In this document: in pieces, positions 45,946 to 54,086 of the stretch
How positions within the stretch are numbered: position 1 is the stretch's first letter
Layout: every line of letters begins with the position of its first letter
NCBI GenBank assembly: GCA_029246505.1
Contig: JAQWNC010000030.1
Span: 37,921 to 101,920 of the forward strand
Length of the DNA stretch: 64,000 nt
Reading direction: 5' to 3'
Source of the DNA: Arenicellaceae bacterium
Lineage (GTDB): Bacteria; Pseudomonadota; Gammaproteobacteria; Arenicellales; Arenicellaceae
Made by a program: the position numbers and the translations under genes
Notes under the pieces: generated by a model
Told to the model about the DNA's origin: nothing
The model's database searches: none
The model's input: the letters and a program-made list of their open reading frames with translations, nothing else

Positions 45946-47229
45946 TTGAATAAAAAACAAGTAACTGTCACAACGATAGCCGGTAGCCTTATGGCCGCTG
46001 CACTTTTGATTAGCGGGATTAGTGGAGCTCAAGAGGGCGGTGTTCCAGGTGACGGATTCGCAGCTGTTCCCGGGCAAGTGGGAGGGCAGGATGTCTATGG
46101 CCCTTACGAAATAGTAGAGAATTGGCCAAAACCATTAGCTGAAAGTCTTCCCGGCCATGAAGGTTGGACCTATTCAGTCACGATGGACGTGTTTGCGGAA
46201 AGCCCAGATCGTGTGTTTCTGGTTCAGAATGGTGAGTTGCCCTTATTTGAAGAAAGGCCTGATTCGGTATGGCTTCCGGAGCTTGGGCGTGGTCTGCAGT
46301 ATCCAAACTTTCGATTACCGCTGAGGCAGGCTGGCGGAAGTATTCCAAATGGTGACAAACTCGAAGATGAAGGGGTTGGAAGACCCGGTATCGATTGGCG
46401 TTATGAGCACTGCGTGCTAGTGGTAGATGCCGAAGGTAATATTGTTGAGGAGTGGTCTCAGTGGGATCACCTTTGGTATCGTCCGCATGATGTAGAGATC
46501 AGCCCTTATGATCCTGAAAAACATGTTTGGATTGTTGATGCCGATGGTCACTTTGTTGCCAAGTTTACCAACGACGGCAGCGAGTTGGTTTTGACGCTGG
46601 GCACCCCAGGCGAACCTGGTGAGGATGACACACATTTCCGTAGACCAACTTTTCTAGTGTTTATGGATGAAAACACTATGTATCTGGCTGACGGATACGA
46701 CAACACCCGTATTATCAAGTACGACATGGATGGTAATATTCTTGCTCAGTGGGGCGAGAAGGGCGTAGGTGAGGGTAAAGAAACACGTCCGGGATACTGG
46801 AATAATGTACATGGTATCGCGGTAGACCCAATAACTCGGCAGGTTTATGTAAATGATCGTGATAATGGTCGTGTACAAGTTTTTGACGAAAACGGAAAAT
46901 ATCTTTCCGAATGGAATTTCTGGAAAGGGCGACGTGGTGCGCCACAGGATATCCATAGTTTTATCGTCACCAGCGATCAAAAATTATGGGCGGCCGATCA
47001 GGGTACCAGCAAGATCTTAGGTTACGACCTGGAAGGGCATTATCTATATTCTTGGGGAAGTTGGGGTGAGTACCCCGGTGGCATGTGGGGAGTGCACGGA
47101 ATGTCTACCGACAGTGAAGGTAATTTTTATACAGCTTCAGTGAATAATGGCCGAATTCAAAAGTTCCGACCTAGAGCGGATGCTAATCCCGAGTTTATGG
47201 TTGGTAAGCCGTGGCCCGGAGTCTGGTAG
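45946..47229 (+). CDS. Exported NHL-repeat propeller protein (amidating-lyase-like), copy 2
   Basis: 427 residues from TTG 45946, preceded by GGGGAGG at ideal distance; no ATG is available before the signal peptide (TTIAGSLMAAALLISGISGA). The propeller segments closely parallel copy 1: HCVLVVDAEGNIVEEWSQWD, PHDVEISPYDPEKHVWIVD, RPTFLVFMDENTMYLADGYD, VHGIAVDPITRQVYVNDRDN and GGMWGVHGMSTDSEGNFY. The two are clear paralogues. A terminator follows, so it may be the last gene of its transcript, with the DUF6152 fusion gene transcribed separately. Confidence 0.82.
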   Translation: MNKKQVTVTTIAGSLMAAALLISGISGAQEGGVPGDGFAAVPGQVGGQDVYGPYEIVENWPKPLAESLPGHEGWTYSVTMDVFAESPDRVFLVQNGELPLFEERPDSVWLPELGRGLQYPNFRLPLRQAGGSIPNGDKLEDEGVGRPGIDWRYEHCVLVVDAEGNIVEEWSQWDHLWYRPHDVEISPYDPEKHVWIVDADGHFVAKFTNDGSELVLTLGTPGEPGEDDTHFRRPTFLVFMDENTMYLADGYDNTRIIKYDMDGNILAQWGEKGVGEGKETRPGYWNNVHGIAVDPITRQVYVNDRDNGRVQVFDENGKYLSEWNFWKGRRGAPQDIHSFIVTSDQKLWAADQGTSKILGYDLEGHYLYSWGSWGEYPGGMWGVHGMSTDSEGNFYTASVNNGRIQKFRPRADANPEFMVGKPWPGVW

Positions 47230-47250
47230 ACGAAGTTAATACTTTTATTG

Positions 47251-47279
47251 AGGGCCGTCTTGCGACGGCCCTTGTATTT
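47251..47279 (+). terminator. Rho-independent terminator
   Basis: AGGGCCGTC, loop TTGC, GACGGCCCT, then TGTATTTAT: a perfect nine-pair GC-rich stem 22 bases after the NHL gene. The T tract is modest. Confidence 0.75.
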
Positions 47280-47421
47280 ATACCTGCTTAGTGCGCGGTG
47301 GGTGAATTTAATTAGCGGTCTCTGTTGGTAAGTTATGGCAAGGCTGGGAAAATAACTTTGTTATAGAGTTAAATTTGCTATAGGTTAACCCCGTTAAATT
47401 TGAGATTAAGAGGAGATTAAG

Positions 47422-48432
47422 ATGAGGTTAGTACCTCTAACAATACTGCTTAGTGTTCTATTCACAGGGTTTAATGCGAATGCCCATCATGCGTCGGCAG
47501 GGATATACGATCGTAATAATATTGGTAAAATCAAAGGTGAGATTTCTACAATTTTCTGGCGAAACCCACACGTTCGATTGGGTGTAATTCGTATCGGAGA
47601 AAATGATCAACCTCAAGAATGGGAAGTAGAGTTCGGTTCTGTTAATACGATAGAGCGACTAGGAGTTACGCGCGATAACTTGAAAATTGGCGACCAGGTC
47701 ACCATCTCTGGGAGTGTGGGCCGTAACGGACGTCATGTAATGTTTACAGATGCTTTGACGTTATCTACGGGTGAGGAGTTGGTGTTACAGGCTTCATCGG
47801 CGCAAAGGTACGGATTAACTCAGAGTGCTCTTCGCGATGCGCGGGCTGCAGATGCAGAGTTGCGAGCTGACATCTTTCGGGTCTGGCTGCCGGGTGAGCG
47901 CCCACGAACTGGGGATGGCACTACTGTGTATCCCTTGACTCAAGTCGGATTTGCCGCCCAGTCGCAATGGGATGCAGCAGATGATCCGGCGCTACGATGC
48001 ATTCCGCCAGGAGTGCCGACCGCAATGGATAATCCTTACCCCATTGAGTTCATAGATCACGGAGATTCGATCGAGATGCGTCTCGAGGAATGGGATGGCG
48101 TTCGGACTATTAATATGAGCGGAGCGGACTCCGGGGAACCAGTACAACCGCGCATGGGTTACTCCAGTGGCAGTTGGGAAGGCGACACGTTGATTATCAA
48201 TACATCAAATATTGGTTGGCGGTACGTTGATGATCTTGGTACGCCCCAGAGTGAAGATGCAGTAATAGTCGAGCGGTTTACACTTAACTCAGATGGAACC
48301 CGACTTGACTGGCATGCTGAAATTACAGATCCGATAAACTTTACTGAACCGGTGGTAATGACAGGGACATGGGTTTGGATTCCGGGCCACGAAATTAAAC
48401 CTTTTAACTGCGCGCTACCAGGGGATAGCTAG
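47422..48432 (+). CDS. DUF6152 fusion protein, exported, second copy
   Basis: 336 residues with a strong ribosome site (GAGGAG) and a signal peptide ending near NANA. The mature protein begins HHASAGIYDRNNIGKIKG with ISTIFWRNPHVRLGV (DUF6152 domain). It continues with GFAAQSQWDAADDPALRC, GSWEGDTLIINTSNIGWRY, ERFTLNSDG and ITDPINFTEPV. It aligns along its whole length with the protein encoded at 40924, and both keep the C-terminal P-(Y/F)-NC motif. Function unknown; pairing with an NHL gene occurs twice. Confidence 0.82.
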   Translation: MRLVPLTILLSVLFTGFNANAHHASAGIYDRNNIGKIKGEISTIFWRNPHVRLGVIRIGENDQPQEWEVEFGSVNTIERLGVTRDNLKIGDQVTISGSVGRNGRHVMFTDALTLSTGEELVLQASSAQRYGLTQSALRDARAADAELRADIFRVWLPGERPRTGDGTTVYPLTQVGFAAQSQWDAADDPALRCIPPGVPTAMDNPYPIEFIDHGDSIEMRLEEWDGVRTINMSGADSGEPVQPRMGYSSGSWEGDTLIINTSNIGWRYVDDLGTPQSEDAVIVERFTLNSDGTRLDWHAEITDPINFTEPVVMTGTWVWIPGHEIKPFNCALPGDS

Positions 48433-48483
48433 CAGTAGAAAAAACAAGGAATGGCGTAATATGGATCATAATTTTACGCATAA

Positions 48484-48675
48484 ATTTCACCGTATTCGGA
48501 GCTAGTTATATTCGTTGCAATCAACTCTCTATTGTCTTTGGCGCTTCTGGGAGTATTGGCGGCGAGTGCTGGAGGTGCGCCAAAACTTATTGGTGCATTG
48601 CGCGTAACCTTTTGGGGTGCCCTTGCGATGGCAGTTACCGCAGGAGTAGGGTCTGCGATTGGCGCTGTAATCTAG
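48484..48675 (+). pseudogene. VIT1/CCC1-family transporter, C-terminal remnant
   Basis: 63 codons ending in TAG read ISPYSELVIFVAINSLLSLA and later GGAPKLIGALRVTFWGALAM. This is the end of vacuolar iron transporter (VIT1/CCC1) family proteins, with the last two membrane helices. There is no start codon and nothing upstream matches, so only the tail of the former gene survives. Confidence 0.7.
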
Positions 48676-48702
48676 TGTTAAATCGCAGTGTCGACGGCTT
48701 AT

Positions 48703-49581
48703 TTACGGTAGCTTGTGCGCTTCGAAAAACTCCCAAATTAGTTCGCTCGCATTAATATCCGTATCTGATGGTGTGCCGGGCCAGGAATGGCCGCCATCAT
48801 CTAGCTGATAAAAAACCACGTTTGTTTCGTCTGCACAGTTATTATAAGAAAGCCTGGTAAATTTTTCTGTAATTATCTGCTCAACAGAGTCAGCCGGACA
48901 TGTGTTGTAGTCAGCCCAGCTCGCGACTGCCGATTCGACTCCAGTTACCCAGCTTGGATTTCGAATAATATTCGCTCTGCTGTAGGTGTTTACGGGGTCA
49001 TTTTTACTATGAAATGTAACTAGTGGGATTGACCTAGCTGGGTTACAGTTTTTTCCGAATTGTACTCCTGCAACGGGAGCAACCGCGGCAAGTATATCGG
49101 CTAACTCACAAGCAAGACGACTGGCCATCCTTCCACCGCCGGAGAAACCCGTCACGTAGATTCGCCTTCGATCGACTGAGGTTTGAGCATCAACAGCCTC
49201 AATGGCGGCGACGATGTAATCGATGTCACTTACGCCACTTAGATCAAGATCCGCATTCCATGTGCGACTTCCGTCAGCACGCAGATAGCTCGCCATTCCA
49301 CTAACTAGAATAAAGTTCTCTCGATCTGCTACTAGAGACATTCTTGAGAGTTGTTCCTGACTTTTTGGTAGTCCACCAGTGCCATGCAAATTGAAAACTA
49401 GTGGTGATGGGGCGTTGTTATTTAGCTGAACCGGCAAATATATTTCTGCAGAACGGGAGGTGTCACCGACCTGGAATTTAATATGGTGAGTATTCGAAGG
49501 TTGTTGCGCAAGCGCTGACAGAGGGGGTAACAGCGATAACGCTAAAATTGCTGCTAACTTGGTTATATTACGCCAATTCAT
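48703..49581 (-). CDS. PHB depolymerase/LpqC-type extracellular esterase
   Basis: 292 residues with a signal peptide (ITKLAAILALSLLPPLSALA). Alpha/beta-hydrolase marks: LVFNLHGTGGLPKS (oxyanion side), YVTGFSGGGRMASRLACE with the nucleophile Ser in GFSGG, FHSKNDPVNTY with the acid Asp, and DDGGHSWPG with the catalytic His. Paired cysteines (NTCP and NNCAD) suggest a disulfide. The family includes short-chain polyhydroxyalkanoate depolymerases and feruloyl or acetylxylan esterases; it does not match a known substrate class closely enough to choose. It is read convergently with the VIT remnant. Confidence 0.85.
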   Translation of the reverse strand: MNWRNITKLAAILALSLLPPLSALAQQPSNTHHIKFQVGDTSRSAEIYLPVQLNNNAPSPLVFNLHGTGGLPKSQEQLSRMSLVADRENFILVSGMASYLRADGSRTWNADLDLSGVSDIDYIVAAIEAVDAQTSVDRRRIYVTGFSGGGRMASRLACELADILAAVAPVAGVQFGKNCNPARSIPLVTFHSKNDPVNTYSRANIIRNPSWVTGVESAVASWADYNTCPADSVEQIITEKFTRLSYNNCADETNVVFYQLDDGGHSWPGTPSDTDINASELIWEFFEAHKLP

Positions 49582-49929
49582 AAACTTTCTTTACTGCGGG
49601 TAGTTCAGCAATTCTAGCTTGCCATACGAGGATATTGCCGAATGGGAAAAGATCATGTTTTATCATTGGCGCCCATCAGCATATGATAAACAAATATGCG
49701 TCTGCAATTGTAAATTAATCACCAAGGAGGAAATCGTTGTCCTTCAAACCGAAATCTACATAGGCAAGACGGCTGTCTATCCGTTCGAAGATTCAATTTT
49801 ATTAGTTCAAAATCGACGCCAGCTTCGAGCAGTGTGATATACGAGGCAGACGGTAGTATATACTTAAAAATATAGTCAATGAAACGACCGAACACAATAC
49901 GTGTAGCGGCTTAAAAGTAGGTAGATCCT

Positions 49930-50868
49930 TTGATCAGAGTAAGTGAATTAAGAGCACCGGCGACTATCCTTGCTTTCATACTGGTGCCTTTGGTGTTGTA
50001 TCTGAATAATCCAGCGATTGCCTTGCTGATTGGAGCAGCAATTTCTTTACTATTCAATAAAACCGTCATTCCTCGCGCAAATATACTGGGCAAGTACGCA
50101 TTGCAAAGCGCTATTATTCTGCTAGGTCTAAAGCTCAATGCAAGTCAGTTGGTTCAGATTAGTGCCGATTATAGTTTGTTAGTCACGGGGTATGTTTTAT
50201 TGACTCTATTAGTTGGTTTAGGGGTTGGCACGGCGCTGAACTGTGATACAAAATATAGTCAACTAATTGCTTCTGGTACAGCAATTTGTGGCGGAACTAC
50301 TATAGCAAGCCTCTCACCGGTGATTAACGCCAAGCCTGAACAGACTGGTGTGGCACTCACTTTGGTATTCCTACTGAATGCGGTGGCTTTATTTACCTTC
50401 CCTCTGGTTGGCGAGTTTCTATCGATGACTCAGGAGCAGTTTGGCGTGTGGGCAGCAATAGCTATCCACGATACATCGTCGGTGGTGGCCACAAGCGCGA
50501 TCTATGGCGAAGAAGCTGCAAAAATAGCAACGACGGTTAAACTTGGTCGGACACTCTGGCTTATTCCGCTTCTTTTGATGGCTAGTATTTTTCAGCGTGC
50601 TGGTACAGCAAAACTTAGAATTCCTGGGTTTATTTTTCTTTTTATAATGGCTGCCAGCCTAGGCTCGTTGGTTGATATGCCTGAAAGTATCACCACCGTT
50701 GCATCTGCTCTCAGCAAGGTTTTACTGGTCGTTGCATTATATTGTATTGGCACAGAGATTAGCCGAGAAACACTTCGTGGCCTGCGTGGGCGTGTGCTAC
50801 TTCATGGCCTTTTACTGTGGGCTCTAGTGGTGCCTTTGTCGCTACTTATGGTAATGAAGCTAGCTTAG
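49930..50868 (+). CDS. YeiH-family (UPF0324) putative sulfate exporter
   Basis: 312 residues, about ten membrane helices, from TTG 49930 with AGGTAG upstream. Family marks: NILGKYALQSAIILLGLKLN, TAICGGTTIASLSPVI (signature GTAICGGxAI-like), AIAIHDTSSVVATSAIYG and TVKLGRTLWLIPL. Members are annotated as putative sulfate exporters, with experimental support in few cases. With a sulfatase encoded 1.6 kb downstream, removal of released sulfate is a reasonable but unproven role. Confidence 0.87.
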   Translation: MIRVSELRAPATILAFILVPLVLYLNNPAIALLIGAAISLLFNKTVIPRANILGKYALQSAIILLGLKLNASQLVQISADYSLLVTGYVLLTLLVGLGVGTALNCDTKYSQLIASGTAICGGTTIASLSPVINAKPEQTGVALTLVFLLNAVALFTFPLVGEFLSMTQEQFGVWAAIAIHDTSSVVATSAIYGEEAAKIATTVKLGRTLWLIPLLLMASIFQRAGTAKLRIPGFIFLFIMAASLGSLVDMPESITTVASALSKVLLVVALYCIGTEISRETLRGLRGRVLLHGLLLWALVVPLSLLMVMKLA

Positions 50869-50977
50869 TCGCATACTTAAAGATAATGTCTATCAGCTGG
50901 CATCGACCCTTCTGGTGTAAAAAAGTAATAAGCATATAGAAATTCCTTATTTCACCGGGTAGGACATTTTCCGTATT

Positions 50978-51091
50978 ATGCCTTCCGTGAGTATTCGCAA
51001 CGTAAAAATTGATCTCCTGGGCCTCGCCGCTGTCGGCGTATTTGTGCTCTTCTTATTGGCGCCGCTCGTCCTCTGGGCTAGCTGTTTTTAG
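50978..51091 (+). CDS. Possible 37-residue single-span membrane peptide
   Basis: Begins MPSVSIRNVKIDLLGLAAVG, then a hydrophobic stretch (VFVLFLLAPLVLW) and ends ASCF. The composition stands out from the AT-rich surroundings. There is no well-spaced ribosome site, so it may also be a remnant. The rest of 50869-51720 (about 850 bases) has no intact gene. Confidence 0.35.
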   Translation: MPSVSIRNVKIDLLGLAAVGVFVLFLLAPLVLWASCF

Positions 51092-51325
51092 GTTACCCTA
51101 TCTCTGGGTTAACCGTTCTTTAAGATACCATTCTTGTCTGATTAATCGTTCAAGCAGCTATTAATCAAAAAACTATCAGCTCGAAGACCAAGTTATTAAT
51201 CTAGCTACTACTAAAGTACTTCAAGGAATGGGAAGTATAAATTTTATATCAACTGATAGAAATTGATCAGAAGTCGGTTAAGATTTCCTGTTCTATGGCA
51301 TTCTTCTTTTACCTAGGAGGCTTGT

Positions 51326-51401
51326 TTGACTGCATTCCGGGCTGATATGTTCGATGGCCGGGGGCGAATCTGATGATGCATCTATTCCTGCATCCGATTA
51401 A
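51326..51401 (+). pseudogene. Possible N-terminal remnant of an amidohydrolase-like gene
   Basis: AGGAGG at 51315-51320 precedes a TTG at 51326 that reads LTAFRADMFDGRGRI and then TGA. In the next frame the sequence continues SDDASIPASD before a stop. RADxxFDGRGR-like beginnings are typical of imidazolonepropionase-type amidohydrolases. Very short, hence low confidence. Confidence 0.28.
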
Positions 51402-51721
51402 GAGTATGTAATGACTGGTATGGGAAAGATTACCAGTAGAAAACGTGAGGTTGTTTTTCTTATTTTCTTATTTCTTCTCCTGGAACAAATAATTTAGGTG
51501 AGCGTGAGTTGACCCAGCATAGCTAACACAAGGGAAAACACCAATAGGGTTTGGATTGGGTGTACATAAGAATGCTGTAGAATACGTGGCGTAAATCCTT
51601 GCGCTAAGCTGTACATCATGGAAAGTAATGTGGGACTCTCCTTGGTTCAATTTTTCACTTGATTAATAAGCTAGTCACTATTACTTGAGTAGCTACGCAA
51701 ATTTTTAATAGAGGAACTACA

Positions 51722-52258
51722 ATGATGAGAAAAAACAAATTTCTGAGGATACACTTTTTAGCCGGGCTCTTTGCAATTTTACTAGCCTCGGTGTCAGTAC
51801 AAGCCGCGAATGGCGATTTGGTAAGGTTGGTTGATCCACTCGATGAACCGGAATTTTACTGCCTTGATCTATCAGGTTATGGTGATCACTTAAAACTAGA
51901 GGACCCTTTGCAGGCACATACATGTAAAGGGGAAAGTCCGGCGGATCAGTTATTTACAGCTGTTGATGGCAAGATTACCGTTGGTGATACTGATCGTTGC
52001 CTGCAGGTAGCTGTTTCGTCTGGGGAACCCATGGCCGGAGTGTCAATTATCGCTAGAGCCTGCTCTAGTACATCTTATCAAGCCTTGAATCTCGAGGCGA
52101 ATGGTCAAATTAAGCTTGGAGAAACTAATTTATGTCTTGCGGCTGGAACTGAAAGCACTGCTGCTTCTGGACCCAGCCACATATGGCGAGTATTGAGCGT
52201 GCAAGATTGTGAATCTGTTGAATCTGCACGCTCAACTTGGCAGGTCGGTATGAAGTAA
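51722..52258 (+). CDS. Exported ricin-type beta-trefoil-like lectin domain protein
   Basis: 178 residues: signal peptide (cleavage near VQAA), then a single domain of about 150 residues with three lobes. PLDEPEFYCLDLSGYG and DPLQAHTCK form lobe 1, RCLQVAVSSGEP lobe 2 and LCLAAGTES lobe 3, with QALNLEANGQIKL resembling the QxW-type repeat. Paired cysteines suggest disulfides. It would bind carbohydrate or another ligand outside the cell. The same domain, clearly homologous, forms the N-terminal half of the esterase at the right edge. A terminator follows. Confidence 0.75.
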   Translation: MMRKNKFLRIHFLAGLFAILLASVSVQAANGDLVRLVDPLDEPEFYCLDLSGYGDHLKLEDPLQAHTCKGESPADQLFTAVDGKITVGDTDRCLQVAVSSGEPMAGVSIIARACSSTSYQALNLEANGQIKLGETNLCLAAGTESTAASGPSHIWRVLSVQDCESVESARSTWQVGMK

Positions 52259-52365
52259 AAACGAATCTTTATCCTAATACTAATAGCCATAGGATATTGG
52301 TTTTAGATGTTTCTTGCAAAATCAAAGTATCCCTAGTCATTAGCTCATTAATTAGCTTTCAACGA

Positions 52366-52396
52366 AACGGCTACAAAAAAGTAGCCGTTATTTTTC
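52366..52396 (+). terminator. Rho-independent terminator after the lectin gene
   Basis: AACGGCTAC, loop AAAAAA, GTAGCCGTT, then ATTTTT: a perfect nine-pair stem with T tract. It isolates the lectin gene from the sulfatase operon. Confidence 0.85.
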
Positions 52397-52483
52397 CCTA
52401 CAATTTAGCTAGCAGTTAGTTTTCTATTAAGCTCAAGGTTGTGGTTTAATGGCTCAATATATCGAAAATTAGTATCATAAATT

Positions 52484-54022
52484 ATGAAAATCGTTAATCG
52501 TTGGCCTCTTTTGATCTTTATCGCTTCCATAATTGTGTTGGCAGCAAAAGTGGTTAGCGCTCAAAATGATTCGTCGCCGAACTTTTTGTTATTAATTGGC
52601 GACGACATGTCGGTCGAAACGCTTAATTGTTATGGGGTAGGCGCAGACACTGCACATACTCCAAATATCGATCGCTTATGCCAGCAAGGGGTTAGATTCG
52701 ACAGATTCTGGGCACAACCTGTTTGCTCTCCAACAAGAGCAACTATGCTGACAGGCCAATTTGGCTTTAGAAATGGTGTCGGTACACCAGCGGGGGCGCC
52801 AACGAATATCGATTGGGCGGTTCCGGAAGCAAATGCCGATTATCCTGATATAGGTAGGGCTGGCCAGGGCCGCAGTGCTGGCGATCCAAATGGTGGCGCT
52901 GCTAATCGTAGAGCTAGGGCAAATAATGCCGCAGGTGAAAATGCCCGAGCACGTCCGAATGCCGGTAACCGACAAGCTAATGTGGGTAGTCGGCCTGCAT
53001 TACGAGCTGACGCATGGACTATGTTGCAAGCGCTTAAACTTAATGAGGATGCTGGTTATGCAACAGCTGCTGTTGGTAAATGGCACCTTGCGGATGATAA
53101 GAACGGTGGTCTTGGGCACCCAAATCGTGTTGGGTTTGATTATTATGCAGGTGGTATAAAGGCTGCGGTTGAAAATTATTATGGCTGGTCGAAGGTAATT
53201 GATGGCGCCGACCCGATTGGTAAAACTGGTTATGCGACCACAGACATCATTGATGATGGAATCGCGTGGCTGAATGAGCGTGGCGAAGAACCATGGTTTT
53301 TATGGGTTGCTTTTAATGCTCCACATACGCCAATTCAATTGCCACCAGCAGAACTTTTACGAAGTGAAGCATCGCTTACTTTGAAGGCGGATGGCAGTAA
53401 TGGTGATTTACATGCGTATTACAATGCAATGATCGAAGCCATGGATACTGAAATAGGTCGCCTACTAGGAAATATTGGTGATGAAGTGTTGGCGAATACC
53501 CATATTATTTTTATGGGTGATAACGGTACGCCTGGCAATGTCACTATGCCGCCGTTTGATCGTGGCCGTTCCAAAGCAACGGTATATCAAGGCGGTGTAA
53601 ATGTGCCGTTAATTGTAAAAGGCCCTGGATTTGAGAGCGGATCAAACGCTGAATTTGCCAATTCAGTGGATATGTTTGCGACAATACTAGAGCTGGCTGG
53701 ATCCGATGCAGCGAGTACTCTCCCAACGGGTGTGATCATAGATTCGGTTAGCATGGTGCCAATCCTGTCTGGCGGGGCTAGTTTAAGAGAGTTTAATTAT
53801 GCTGATCATTTTGGTGCGGGACGCAACGGTAACTCAGATGAGCGTGCGATGCGTACTGAACGATTCAAGTTGGTGCAAGACTTTGTTAATGATACTGAGG
53901 AATTGTTCGATCTGGTCGAAGACCCTTACGAAAAGCAAAACTTATTGGACGGATCATTGACGGAGGAGGCTAATCAGAGCTACCAAGACTTAAAAACTAG
54001 ACTTGCCAACTTGAAAGTGTGA
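52484..54022 (+). CDS. Exported type I sulfatase
   Basis: 512 residues with a signal peptide (IFIASIIVLAAKVVSAQ). Formylglycine sulfatase motifs: NFLLLIGDDMSVETLNCYG (metal Asp pair), PVCSPTRATMLTG with Cys81 in CxPxR (to be oxidised to formylglycine), AAVGKWHLADD (Lys), APHTPIQ (His) and IIFMGDNGTPG (Asp, Asn). Residues about 124-171 are an unusual low-complexity insertion rich in Gly, Ala, Asn and Arg. The substrate (sugar or aryl sulfate) is unknown. It starts a probable two-gene operon with the selenoprotein gene 64 bases downstream. Confidence 0.9.
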   Translation: MKIVNRWPLLIFIASIIVLAAKVVSAQNDSSPNFLLLIGDDMSVETLNCYGVGADTAHTPNIDRLCQQGVRFDRFWAQPVCSPTRATMLTGQFGFRNGVGTPAGAPTNIDWAVPEANADYPDIGRAGQGRSAGDPNGGAANRRARANNAAGENARARPNAGNRQANVGSRPALRADAWTMLQALKLNEDAGYATAAVGKWHLADDKNGGLGHPNRVGFDYYAGGIKAAVENYYGWSKVIDGADPIGKTGYATTDIIDDGIAWLNERGEEPWFLWVAFNAPHTPIQLPPAELLRSEASLTLKADGSNGDLHAYYNAMIEAMDTEIGRLLGNIGDEVLANTHIIFMGDNGTPGNVTMPPFDRGRSKATVYQGGVNVPLIVKGPGFESGSNAEFANSVDMFATILELAGSDAASTLPTGVIIDSVSMVPILSGGASLREFNYADHFGAGRNGNSDERAMRTERFKLVQDFVNDTEELFDLVEDPYEKQNLLDGSLTEEANQSYQDLKTRLANLKV

Positions 54023-54086
54023 GATTATTCGTGGTTGTTGTATTGCACTTATTGTAATTTTTTACTTTATTAGGGAAAACTTAATT

